Positions 34,311-42,338 of a stretch of 64,000 bases of DNA are shown here, piece after piece. Within the stretch, counting starts at the first letter, position 1, and each line of letters opens with the position of its first letter. The notes under the pieces were generated by a model. The model was not told where the DNA came from. It did no database searches and saw only the letters and a program-made list of their open reading frames with translations. Source of the DNA: Arcicella rigui (GTDB lineage Bacteria > Bacteroidota > Bacteroidia > Cytophagales > Spirosomataceae); contig NZ_JAYFUM010000001.1 of the NCBI RefSeq assembly GCF_034929435.1, positions 372,001-436,000 on the forward strand, given 5' to 3'. Position numbers and translations under genes: made by a program.

Positions 34311-35468
34311 ATGTTAAATTTCGATTTTCAGAACCCCACAAAAATCATTTTTGGTAAGGGACAAATCGCTACGATAGCCAAAGAAATTCCTACGGACGCA
34401 ACAATATTAATGACTTATGGCGGAGGAAGTATCAAGACAAACGGCGTTTATGAACAAGTAACCAAAGCTTTAGCAGGCAGAAAAGTAATAGAATTTTCGG
34501 GTATCGAACCAAATCCAAGTTATGAAACTTTGATGAAAGCCGTAGAAATCATGCGTGCTGAAAAGGTTGATTTTGTATTAGCAGTAGGCGGCGGTTCGGT
34601 CATAGATGGAACAAAATTCTTAGTGGCAGCCGTAGATTATGAGGGCGACCCTTGGGAGATTTTAACCAAGCCTGTGCGTACAACCAAAGCAATGCCTTTC
34701 GGAACAGTACTTACTTTGCCAGCAACAGGTACAGAAATGAATTCTGGAGCGGTAATTACCCGTAAATCAACGCATGAAAAATTAGGAATGGGTGGCCCAG
34801 GATTATTCCCTAAGTTCTCGGTACTCGACCCAGAAGTAATCAAAAGTATTCCTAAAACACAATTGGTCAATGGTATTGTAGATGCTTATACGCACGTATT
34901 GGAACAGTATTTGACCTACCCAGCAGGTGCTTTACTACAAGACCGTTTTGCAGAAAGTATTTTACAGACTTTAGTAGAAGTAGCTCCAAAAATCATTGAA
35001 GACCCAAGCGATTATCAGGCAGCGGCTAATTTTATGTGGAGTTGTACAATGGCTTTGAATGGTTTGATACAAAAAGGCGTTCCGACCGACTGGGCAACTC
35101 ATGCCATTGGTCACGAACTAACAGCCTTGTACAATATCGACCATGCAAGAACCTTAGCGATAATTTTCCCTAATCTTTATAAAGTACGTTTCGAGAACAA
35201 AAAGGAAAAGTTGGCACAATACGGGCAGAGAATTTGGAATATCACCGAAGGAACTTTGGAAGAAAGAGCCAATGCTGCCATCGACCGCACAGTAGCGTTT
35301 TTACATGAATTAGGCGTAAAAACTCGCTTATCTGAATACACAGATGATTATGCGAAATCAGCAGATTTTATCGAAAAACGTTTCACAGAAAGAGGTTGGA
35401 AAGCTCTCGGCGAACGTAAAGACATCACGCCTGCGATAGTAAAAGAAATTGTAGAGTTGAGTTATTAA
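34311..35468 (+). CDS. yqhD: Iron-containing alcohol dehydrogenase, YqhD type
   Basis: A 385-residue NADPH-dependent aldehyde reductase. The start MLNFDFQNPTKIIFGKGQI matches the YqhD N-terminus, so I use the ATG at 34311 rather than 14 codons earlier. TYGGGSIKTNGVYEQV and AVGGGSVIDGTKF form the cofactor site. Metal ligands lie in GIVDAYTHVLEQYL (Asp, His) and in GHELTALYNIDHARTLAI (two His). It reduces a broad range of aldehydes, including lipid-peroxide products, and may also protect the cell. It follows the glycosidase gene by 119 bases on the same strand. Confidence 0.93.
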   Translation: MLNFDFQNPTKIIFGKGQIATIAKEIPTDATILMTYGGGSIKTNGVYEQVTKALAGRKVIEFSGIEPNPSYETLMKAVEIMRAEKVDFVLAVGGGSVIDGTKFLVAAVDYEGDPWEILTKPVRTTKAMPFGTVLTLPATGTEMNSGAVITRKSTHEKLGMGGPGLFPKFSVLDPEVIKSIPKTQLVNGIVDAYTHVLEQYLTYPAGALLQDRFAESILQTLVEVAPKIIEDPSDYQAAANFMWSCTMALNGLIQKGVPTDWATHAIGHELTALYNIDHARTLAIIFPNLYKVRFENKKEKLAQYGQRIWNITEGTLEERANAAIDRTVAFLHELGVKTRLSEYTDDYAKSADFIEKRFTERGWKALGERKDITPAIVKEIVELSY

Positions 35469-35487
35469 TCAATAGCTATGAAGTGTG

Positions 35488-35521
35488 AAGCTCTGAGATT
35501 TTTATTAAAATCTCAGAGCTT
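35488..35521. terminator. Bidirectional terminator containing the Rpn gene stop codon
   Basis: AAGCTCTGAGATTTT (35488-35502) and its exact complement (35507-35521) form a 15-base-pair stem with a 4-base loop. The TGA stop of the convergent Rpn-family gene (35513-35515) is inside the right arm. Confidence 0.85.
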
Positions 35522-36385
35522 TTCTATTTCTTCTTTACTTAACTTAGTTGTCAAAATAATAAGCTCAGTAGGAACACCATTGGCTTTGAGCGTTTTAGCT
35601 ATTTCTAATTTAGCTTTCAGTTCTCCTTCTTTAATACCATCTGCAATGCCTTCGTTATAGGCTGTTTCTTTGGCATAGTCGAATGTTGCCTTGTTGTCTC
35701 TAAAAACCTTCAGGCTACTTTCATAGCTATCTAATTCTACTTGGTTGTATTTGGCAATTTCAGCTTTCTCGAAAGCTTGTGTAAATACTTCCTCTTTAAA
35801 GATGATAGGTATCGATTGGAAATCTTCTAAATTTTGGATAAAATACAGCCATTTATCTAAGCGAGTTTCAAGTTCTGCTTCGCTTTTCTTGAAATTGGGC
35901 ATTTCAAGATAGATATAGGTAAGTTTATCGTAAAATACTTTCCCCTTTTGGTCTTTTAGTTTGATAAAATGAACAACCTCGTGTTTTTCTGTTTCAGCTT
36001 CGTAATCATCAAAAGTAAAGTCTAAGATACCAATACAGTAAACAGCTTTTAAATTATAATTCCAATTACCCTTTTCTGCTTGCTCTCTGATAGGGAAAGT
36101 TGAGTAATAGATAGTTCTTTCTCTGAAGTAATTTTGCTTCGCTTTTTGAAGTTCAACAATGAACTTCTCACCCTTTTCATTTTCGCAGTAAATATCATAA
36201 ATCGCTTTTCTATCAGCATCTGTTATGCCTAATTGTTCGGCATTTTTGAATGATAAATCAACAATTTTATTGGCTTGAGGCAATAGGGCATTCAGGAAGT
36301 CAAGTAATTGGGGTTTACTTGCTTCTTCGCCAAAGATTTTTTTGAATCCGAAATCTGTAAATGGGTTGATATATTTTGCTCTCAT
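35513..36385 (-). CDS. Rpn-family recombination-promoting nuclease / PD-(D/E)XK transposase-like protein
   Basis: A 290-residue protein of the PDDEXK_2 family, often annotated as a transposase. The start RAKYINPFTDFGFKKIFGEE and the nuclease core are clear: KAIYDIYCENEKGEKFIVELQ holds the catalytic Asp and Glu-x-Gln of the PD-(D/E)XK fold (near residues 62-80). The C-terminal ETAYNEGIADGIKEG and LKLEIAKTLKANGVP repeat is typical. Rpn proteins are DNA endonucleases linked to recA-independent recombination. There are no terminal repeats around it, so no active insertion element is claimed. It ends within the terminator shared with yqhD. Confidence 0.85.
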   Translation of the reverse strand: MRAKYINPFTDFGFKKIFGEEASKPQLLDFLNALLPQANKIVDLSFKNAEQLGITDADRKAIYDIYCENEKGEKFIVELQKAKQNYFRERTIYYSTFPIREQAEKGNWNYNLKAVYCIGILDFTFDDYEAETEKHEVVHFIKLKDQKGKVFYDKLTYIYLEMPNFKKSEAELETRLDKWLYFIQNLEDFQSIPIIFKEEVFTQAFEKAEIAKYNQVELDSYESSLKVFRDNKATFDYAKETAYNEGIADGIKEGELKAKLEIAKTLKANGVPTELIILTTKLSKEEIEKL

Positions 36386-36439
36386 GATATAGCTAATTGA
36401 TAATCAAATTTACGGAATAACACTCAAGAATCTGATATT

Positions 36440-36949
36440 TCATAATCTGAATTCATAATTTAGATCTTCAATTTTTTCCTGAGCCTTAATAATAAATCTA
36501 ATCAAAAACAATGGTATTAGGTTTAATCCAGCTATTATTAAATCGCCATTAAAATTGATTGATAATTGTGATGTGGGCAGAGAAAATGTGGTTCTTAAAA
36601 GTAGGTCATCTGTATAATCGATGGTAAAAACTACTCCAATACCAGCAATGAATTGGTAAGCATATCCAAACAATTCAAAATAAAATACTTGTAATGCCTG
36701 ATTAATCATTGAATGTTTTAACCCGTTTTCAATTTTACCTTTCAATAACTGTTTTCCAACAAAAATGGAGTAGGAATTAAGAATTGTAAGAGGGATAATG
36801 AGTACTAAAAAGAAGAGTCTATCCATTGTAATTATACTGGTAGAAATAACCCAAATTATATTACCAATACCATAAACACCACCAGCAATTTGGTAATACG
36901 ATAGTGCTTTTAATCTACTTTTTAAGCTGTCTCTTTGAGTTTTATTCAT
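36440..36949 (-). CDS. Hypothetical four-helix membrane protein
   Basis: A 169-residue protein that I do not recognise. Four hydrophobic segments are visible (about residues 20-40, 45-65, 95-115 and 135-155), with a short charged N-terminus (MNKTQRDSLKSRLKALSYY) and a charged C-terminal helix. It looks like a small Bacteroidota inner-membrane protein. It lies alone between the Rpn-family gene and the ABC ATPase gene, on the same strand as both, with spacers of 54 and 65 bases. No function is proposed. Confidence 0.6.
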   Translation of the reverse strand: MNKTQRDSLKSRLKALSYYQIAGGVYGIGNIIWVISTSIITMDRLFFLVLIIPLTILNSYSIFVGKQLLKGKIENGLKHSMINQALQVFYFELFGYAYQFIAGIGVVFTIDYTDDLLLRTTFSLPTSQLSINFNGDLIIAGLNLIPLFLIRFIIKAQEKIEDLNYEFRL

Positions 36950-37014
36950 AGTGATATAAGTCGCATAATAGATTTGAAAGTTTTAATCATAAAAATAACA
37001 AAAATAAATTTATT

Positions 37015-37698
37015 TTAACTCTTAATAATCCTCCCATCCTCCATTTCAATAATTCGATTTGTTCTACTGGCAAAGCTTGGGTCGTGGGTTACGATTAATA
37101 GGGCTTGGTGGTACTCGGTGGCTAATTGTTGAAAAATTTCAAAAACTACTTCTGTATTCTTTTTGTCTAAATTGCCCGTAGGTTCGTCGCCCATAATTAT
37201 CAGTGGGTCGTTGATTAAGGCTCTGGCAATGGCTACTCTTTGTTTTTCTCCGCCCGAAAGTTGTGTCGCACTTTTCAAGGCTTGGTTTTCGATGCCTAAC
37301 TTTCTGAGATGTTCCATGGCTCGGTGTTCTAATTCTTGCTCTGAATATTTATTGAGTTTCAAACCTGGCAACATGACATTTTGTAAAACCGTAAACTCAT
37401 TCAATAAATAGTGAAATTGAAAAACAAAACCAATTTTTTCATTTCTTACTCTTGCTAAATCTTGCTCTTTTTTGCCTTGCATACTGATACCATCAATCAA
37501 TAATTCGCCTTCATAGTCGGTATCCATTGTAGAAAGAATATACAGCAAAGTAGATTTTCCACAACCAGATTTTCCTACGATTGAAGTAAATTCTCCTTTG
37601 TTTACAGAAAAATTAATATCCTTCAAAATCGGAATCGTTACGGGGTCGTGGAAACTTTTGTTGATGGCTTTTGCCTCAATAATGGTTGAATGTTGCAT
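37015..37698 (-). CDS. ABC transporter ATPase, LolD/MacB type
   Basis: A 227-residue cytoplasmic ATPase. Visible motifs are Walker A GKSGCGKST (near residues 42-50), Q-loop FVFQFHYLLNEFTVLQN, signature LSGGEKQRVAIARAL, Walker B LIIMGDEPTGNLD and the H-loop IVTHD. The FHYLLNEFTVLQN stretch is typical of the LolD/MacB group that powers FtsX-type permeases. It is the last gene of a three-gene exporter operon, one base downstream of the permease stop. Confidence 0.92.
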   Translation of the reverse strand: MQHSTIIEAKAINKSFHDPVTIPILKDINFSVNKGEFTSIVGKSGCGKSTLLYILSTMDTDYEGELLIDGISMQGKKEQDLARVRNEKIGFVFQFHYLLNEFTVLQNVMLPGLKLNKYSEQELEHRAMEHLRKLGIENQALKSATQLSGGEKQRVAIARALINDPLIIMGDEPTGNLDKKNTEVVFEIFQQLATEYHQALLIVTHDPSFASRTNRIIEMEDGRIIKS

Positions 37699-37699
37699 A

Positions 37700-38959
37700 T
37701 TATTTTCCTCTAATAATGTCCACAGGGTCGATTTTACTTGCTTTGCGTGCAGGGAAAAGTCCAGCGAAATAGGTTGTGATTAATGAGAAAGATATTCCGA
37801 TAAAGTAAAATTTAAGGTCGTAATTTATCGGATAGGTACTCACGGTTGGCAATGCTGCTGTATTGAATGGAATTTGGTCGATAACCGAAGAGAGTAAAAA
37901 CCCACAAACTAAACCGGTAATTCCACCAAAAAAGCCAATACTTAGGGCTATCGTAATAAAGATTCTATTCACATCTTTTCCCGAAAAACCTGTGGCTTTT
38001 AAAATGGCGATGGTATCCATTTTTTCATAAATCATCATGTTCAGAATATTATAAATCCCAAAACCTGCCACAATTAATAAAGTAATTCCCACGGCGTAGG
38101 AAATCAAAGTACGAATTGAACTCCCAGTTTCAAACTGCGAATTGGCGGTTTGAATATCTTCGGCATCGGTATTGAAAATATGGGCGTACTCTTTGCTAAG
38201 GACAGGAGCGAGCGTCATGTCTTTAAGTTTTACCTGAATGTCGGTAACATAACTGTTGGTAACTCCCAATAATTTTTGTGCAGTTTTGATGGAAGCATAA
38301 CTTTGTACTTTATCAATATCCACAATGCCCGACTGAAAATAACCAACTACTTTCAAGGGAAATCTTTCGCCTTTGGGCGTGGTAATTTGAATGACATCAC
38401 CAATTTTTGCCAGCATTTTGTCGGCTGCACCTTTGCCCAAAATAATACTGTTAGGTACATTTTTTAAATCAAGATACGAGCCTTCGGTAACATAATCTTG
38501 AAAGAAAAATAACTTACTTTCTGCTTCTACATCAATGCCATTTACAACGCCTGTAATGTCTATTTCGCCAATATTATAAAATACTTGTGCCGTCATTTTT
38601 GGCGAAATGCCCAGTACTCGGTCGTCTTTGCGAAGCACTTGCATGATTAATCCGTTGTTACGGATTTCGGTGCTGTTGCCACTTGGTTTGATAGATTTGA
38701 TAAAATTATGGTAAGCCTTAAACCGCCCAGAAAGGTCGATAGGTTGGTTTTTACTGGCTTTTATATCATTAAAAAGTCTAACGTGTGGCGTGCGGTTGAG
38801 AATTAAACTATCCAATAAATCGTTCAACCCATTCATAAAACCCAATAAAGTAATGAACATCGTGATACTGAAAGTAACCCCTACGGCTGCCACAAGTGTT
38901 TGTCGCCAGCGAGCTAATAAAAGCGATTTAGCGATACGAATAATCAGTTTTGTGTTCAT
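37700..38959 (-). CDS. FtsX/MacB-type ABC transporter permease
   Basis: A 419-residue membrane protein with one N-terminal helix (about residues 20-45), a large periplasmic MacB-PCD-like domain (about 60-280), and three C-terminal helices (about 285-310, 335-360, 380-405) of the FtsX domain. Typical features are LIVAGFGIYNILNMMIYEKM, IAILKATGFSGKDV and the late FPARKASKIDPVDIIRGK. Together with the ATPase and the adaptor it forms a tripartite exporter of the MacAB kind, or a LolCDE relative. Its start overlaps the adaptor stop by four bases (ATGA). Confidence 0.9.
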   Translation of the reverse strand: MNTKLIIRIAKSLLLARWRQTLVAAVGVTFSITMFITLLGFMNGLNDLLDSLILNRTPHVRLFNDIKASKNQPIDLSGRFKAYHNFIKSIKPSGNSTEIRNNGLIMQVLRKDDRVLGISPKMTAQVFYNIGEIDITGVVNGIDVEAESKLFFFQDYVTEGSYLDLKNVPNSIILGKGAADKMLAKIGDVIQITTPKGERFPLKVVGYFQSGIVDIDKVQSYASIKTAQKLLGVTNSYVTDIQVKLKDMTLAPVLSKEYAHIFNTDAEDIQTANSQFETGSSIRTLISYAVGITLLIVAGFGIYNILNMMIYEKMDTIAILKATGFSGKDVNRIFITIALSIGFFGGITGLVCGFLLSSVIDQIPFNTAALPTVSTYPINYDLKFYFIGISFSLITTYFAGLFPARKASKIDPVDIIRGK

Positions 38960-40035
38960 TTTGTAGGTTTTAGAATGATGTCTTTGGCTTGTAAACCTGA
39001 AATGATTTCTACTTTTTGATAATCTTTCAAACCTGTTTTTACTTTTATTTTTTCATTCTTTTCGTTCAAAACATAAGTGTCTTCTATCAAATAATTTCGT
39101 GGAATGGTCAGCACTTTTGCTTTGGTTTGTAGAATAATATTGGCTTCAACCGTCAGATTTGGGAAAAGTAATTGAGGTTGTTTTGTAAAGTTGGCTTTTA
39201 CCGTGAAGGCTCTTGTTTTTTCATTCATCAAAGGGTCAATCTCTTCAACCACAGCTTCAAAAGCTTCGCCTTGATAACTGTCTAAAGTCACCATTATTAC
39301 TTGTCCTTTTTTTATGCTGACAATATCGTCTTCATCTACTTGCAATTCTAAACTGAACAAATTGGCATCGCCAATCGTAGCCACAGCCGTTTGTGCATTT
39401 ACCATTTCGCCTTTTTCTTTTTGCAAACTGTACAATCGTCCTGTGTACTCGCTTTTCAAAGTATAATCGGCTTCCATCGTTTGGCTAATGGCTAAATTTT
39501 TCTTGGATTGTGCTGCCGAAAAATTTACTTGTCGCTTCAATTCTTTGTACTTCAAAATGGCAGATTGATACGCAATTTTTGAATTGCTATAAGCCAATTC
39601 TCTTTGCTCGAATTCTACTTTTGTACCTACTTGTTGTGACCAAAGATTACTCTGACGGACAAAAAGTAAAGAATCATTTTGAAGTTTTTTATGAGCCAGT
39701 TCTATCGCAATACTCAAATCTTTCAGTTTGTCGGCATTGGCTTGAAGAGCAGAGTTTTCAGCCAACAAAGCCGCATTTTCGGTATTTAGTCGGCTGGTTT
39801 GGTTAAAGATTTTCATCAAAGGCTGACCTTTCTGTACGAAATCTCCTTCTTTCACATACAGCTCGTCGATGATACCGCTTACTTTAGAAAAAACTTGATA
39901 TTGATTTTTACTTTTTACAATTCCTGAAGCATACACCGACTCCGAAATATTCATTATTTCTACTTGTGTTTGCTCTTGCTTTTCTTTACAAGAAAGGAAT
40001 AGGAGGGAAAAGAATAGAAAATAGACAATTTTCAT
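38956..40035 (-). CDS. HlyD/MacA-type periplasmic adaptor lipoprotein
   Basis: A 359-residue membrane-fusion protein with a signal peptide and a lipobox LSC (Cys16). The order is barrel-sandwich half (VSGIIDELYVKEGDFVQKGQ near residues 48-67), an alpha-hairpin of about 100 residues with heptads (residues 75-175), the second lipoyl half (YTGRLYSLQKEKGEMVNA), then beta-barrel (VDEDDIVSIKKGQVIMVTL). It links the inner-membrane permease to an outer-membrane channel, which is not encoded here. The gene is first in the operon. Confidence 0.9.
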   Translation of the reverse strand: MKIVYFLFFSLLFLSCKEKQEQTQVEIMNISESVYASGIVKSKNQYQVFSKVSGIIDELYVKEGDFVQKGQPLMKIFNQTSRLNTENAALLAENSALQANADKLKDLSIAIELAHKKLQNDSLLFVRQSNLWSQQVGTKVEFEQRELAYSNSKIAYQSAILKYKELKRQVNFSAAQSKKNLAISQTMEADYTLKSEYTGRLYSLQKEKGEMVNAQTAVATIGDANLFSLELQVDEDDIVSIKKGQVIMVTLDSYQGEAFEAVVEEIDPLMNEKTRAFTVKANFTKQPQLLFPNLTVEANIILQTKAKVLTIPRNYLIEDTYVLNEKNEKIKVKTGLKDYQKVEIISGLQAKDIILKPTK

Positions 40036-40281
40036 CTGGTTTTTGGTTTGATATTACACTAAAAGATTGCTTTTAAGTGATTTATCAAAAGTAGCAAATT
40101 CGCTGTATAAATGGAAGGTGATTTTTCTCAGTCTTTATTTTGAGCTTTGCGGTTGCTATTCGATAGAGAAATTTTAAGAGCGAGCCAAAAAAGTATTCGT
40201 ATTCTGAATAAAATCCATACTTTCAATAGACAAACATTTTGCTTACTTTTATCACTATTTACCTTTTGTTTTTGATTAAAG

Positions 40282-41334
40282 ATGCTTGCGAAATTAAACT
40301 ATCCAACCGCCCTACATCCTAAAGAACTTGACAATTACCTTGCTCACGGATGGTTTAGAATGGGACAAACCATTTTTACGACTAATTTTCTGAGATTTTC
40401 AGGTGTATTTTACAGTGCTATTTGGCTAAGAATTGATTTAGATACTTTTGTGCCGTCTAAAACACAGCTAAAATTAGAGAAACTCAATGCCGCTTTTAGC
40501 GTTGAAATTGTACCAGTAAAGGTAACTGCTACGCATGAAGAGCTTTTTTTGAAGTATAAAAATCATATCAGTTTCGAGGCCGCTCCATCTTTGGAATACT
40601 TACTTTATCATGATGGCAAAAATGATATTTATAATACTTATCAAGTAAATATCTACGACCAGCAAAAACTGATTGCAACAGGTTTTTTCGATTTAGGCGA
40701 AAACACTTCCGCAGGCATTAGTTGCTTTTACGACCCCGACTATCGCAAATACAGTTTGGGAAAATACTTGATGTTGCTAAAAATGAAGTATTCAAAGCAG
40801 CAAGGTTTGAAGTATTTTTATCCAGGTTATTTTGCACCGGGTTATCCGCTTTTCGACTATAAATTAGACTTAGCAAAGTCTTCGCTTGAATACTATGAAT
40901 TGAGTTCTTTATCGTGGCAACCCTTTAGCAAATACGCTCCCGAAGATATTCCACTGGTGATAATGAAGCAAAAGCTATATGAACTTTCAAAAATCTTAAA
41001 GGAAAAAAACATTACTCATACTTTCTTTGAATACGAATTTTTTGATGCCGACTTGTTTGCATCACTCAATGGTTTAGATGTATTAGATTTTCCTGTTTTT
41101 TTGTATTGTTTGGATGTAGATTGGGGAATTACAAAGGCAATAATTGTGTTCGACCTTAGAGACCAACAGTATCATTTTTTACTTTGCAATAGCTTGTTTA
41201 GTACTTTAGATAGCATCAATGTTGATAATCGCTATACAACCAATATTTTAAAAGTAGTGCAACCTTTGTTTGCTTCAGCTTCGCCAACACACATGGCTCG
41301 GGCAGCGGTGAATTTACTTTTAGAATCAGAATAA
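40282..41334 (+). CDS. Arginyltransferase-like (ATE C-terminal domain) protein
   Basis: A 350-residue protein whose centre (about residues 125-225) matches the C-terminal domain of arginyl/leucyl-tRNA-protein transferases: AGISCFYDPDYRKYSLGKYLML, LKYFYPGYFAPGYPLFDYK, and SLEYYELSSLSWQPF. The first 115 residues match the shorter, Cys-free bacterial version of the ATE N-terminal domain. It may attach an amino acid to protein N-termini in an N-degron route, but a plain GNAT acyltransferase is possible. The last third (about 260-350) is unlike classical Bpt or Ate1. It precedes a short-chain dehydrogenase-like gene by 12 bases, so they form an operon. Confidence 0.7.
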   Translation: MLAKLNYPTALHPKELDNYLAHGWFRMGQTIFTTNFLRFSGVFYSAIWLRIDLDTFVPSKTQLKLEKLNAAFSVEIVPVKVTATHEELFLKYKNHISFEAAPSLEYLLYHDGKNDIYNTYQVNIYDQQKLIATGFFDLGENTSAGISCFYDPDYRKYSLGKYLMLLKMKYSKQQGLKYFYPGYFAPGYPLFDYKLDLAKSSLEYYELSSLSWQPFSKYAPEDIPLVIMKQKLYELSKILKEKNITHTFFEYEFFDADLFASLNGLDVLDFPVFLYCLDVDWGITKAIIVFDLRDQQYHFLLCNSLFSTLDSINVDNRYTTNILKVVQPLFASASPTHMARAAVNLLLESE

Positions 41335-41346
41335 CAACAACGCACA

Positions 41347-42024
41347 ATGAAACAGCGTACAATTAAAGTAATCGTCACAGGGGCAACAGGTATGGTAGGC
41401 GAAGGCGTTCTGCACGAATGTCTATTGCACGATTCCGTAGAGGAAGTTTTAGTAATCAATAGAAAACCTTGCGGAGTGAGTCACCCGAAATTAAAGGAAA
41501 TCATTCACCAAGATTTCTATGATTTTACAGCCGTAAAATCACAACTTACAGGCTACGATGCCTGTTTTTTCTGCTTGGGAGTTACCTCTGTTGGCAAAAA
41601 AGAGCCTGAGTACACCAAACTCACTTATACGCTGACTTTGGGTTTTGCAACAATACTGAGCCAACAAAATACAGATATGACATTCTGTTATGTTTCTGGT
41701 GCAAGTACCGATAGCACAGAAAAAGGGAAAAGTATGTGGGCAAGAGTAAAAGGAAAAACAGAAAATGATTTGATGAAATTGCCATTTAAGCAAGTATTTG
41801 CTTTTCGTCCGGGCTATATTCATCCCACAAAAGGCTTGAAAAACACCCTATCATTTTATACTTATATTGGTTGGATGTATCCGATTTTAAAAAGATTTTT
41901 CCCCAATTCCGCCAGTACTTTGCAACAAGTAGGCTTGGCAATGATAAATGTAACGTTGAATGGTTATCAGCAAAAAATCATTGAAGTGAAAGACATTAAC
42001 CAATTAGGAAACCTTGATTTTTAG
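41347..42024 (+). CDS. NAD(P)-binding epimerase-like protein (HTATIP2-type SDR)
   Basis: A 225-residue Rossmann-fold protein of the atypical SDR group. The cofactor motif is VTGATGMVGEGV at residues 10-21, and CFFCLGVTSVG and FCYVSGASTD follow at the usual strands 4 and 5. GRARVKGKTENDLMKL-like residues (here ARVKGKTENDLMKL) and FRPGYIHP complete the match to the nucleoside-diphosphate-sugar epimerase or HTATIP2-like branch. The usual Tyr-x3-Lys is replaced by a Lys-only version. Function is not known. A terminator follows. Confidence 0.75.
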   Translation: MKQRTIKVIVTGATGMVGEGVLHECLLHDSVEEVLVINRKPCGVSHPKLKEIIHQDFYDFTAVKSQLTGYDACFFCLGVTSVGKKEPEYTKLTYTLTLGFATILSQQNTDMTFCYVSGASTDSTEKGKSMWARVKGKTENDLMKLPFKQVFAFRPGYIHPTKGLKNTLSFYTYIGWMYPILKRFFPNSASTLQQVGLAMINVTLNGYQQKIIEVKDINQLGNLDF

Positions 42025-42041
42025 GTAAAATAATTTTATCA

Positions 42042-42074
42042 ATAGCCCTAAATGTTGCTGCATTTTAGGGCTAT
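42042..42074 (+). terminator. Terminator of the SDR gene
   Basis: ATAGCCCTAAA (42042-42052) pairs with TTTAGGGCTAT (42064-42074), an 11-base-pair stem 17 bases past the stop codon and followed by a T-rich run. Confidence 0.8.
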
Positions 42075-42223
42075 ACTTCTTCTTTTTATAGCTCATCTTG
42101 GGTAGTTTCATAGCCAAAAGTACAAATAGCTAATTAGCTAAGTTTTTTAAGAGAATTTCTTACTAATTCTTAAATTAGTACTTAGAAAACAAATCAATTT
42201 TTTGAAGGAAAATTTCGAGGGAA

Positions 42224-42260
42224 TAAATGTTCAAAAACCAACGATTCCGTTGAACATTTA
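42224..42260. promoter_or_regulatory. Inverted repeat upstream of prpE
   Basis: TAAATGTTCAA (42224-42234) and TTGAACATTTA (42250-42260) are exact inverted copies, 15 bases apart, about 80 bases before the prpE start. It could be a regulator-binding site or a leader hairpin. Confidence 0.5.
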
Positions 42261-42338
42261 GGTATTTATTTTTAGTGAAAATACTCAGCGAAATTACTTC
42301 AGGGATATAACAAAACAATTGTATAAACTTATAAATCA

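Larger units (their letters stand above)
42025..42338. other. 314-base spacer before prpE
   Basis: No gene is seen. It holds a terminator near 42042-42074 and an 11-base-pair inverted repeat at 42224-42260, which lies about 80 bases before prpE. No complete TTG/TAnnTTTG promoter was found. Confidence 0.5.

Noticed and set aside
35513..36385. Complete insertion element around the Rpn-family gene
   Set aside because: I found no terminal inverted repeats or target duplications; the gene is flanked by ordinary terminators and genes.
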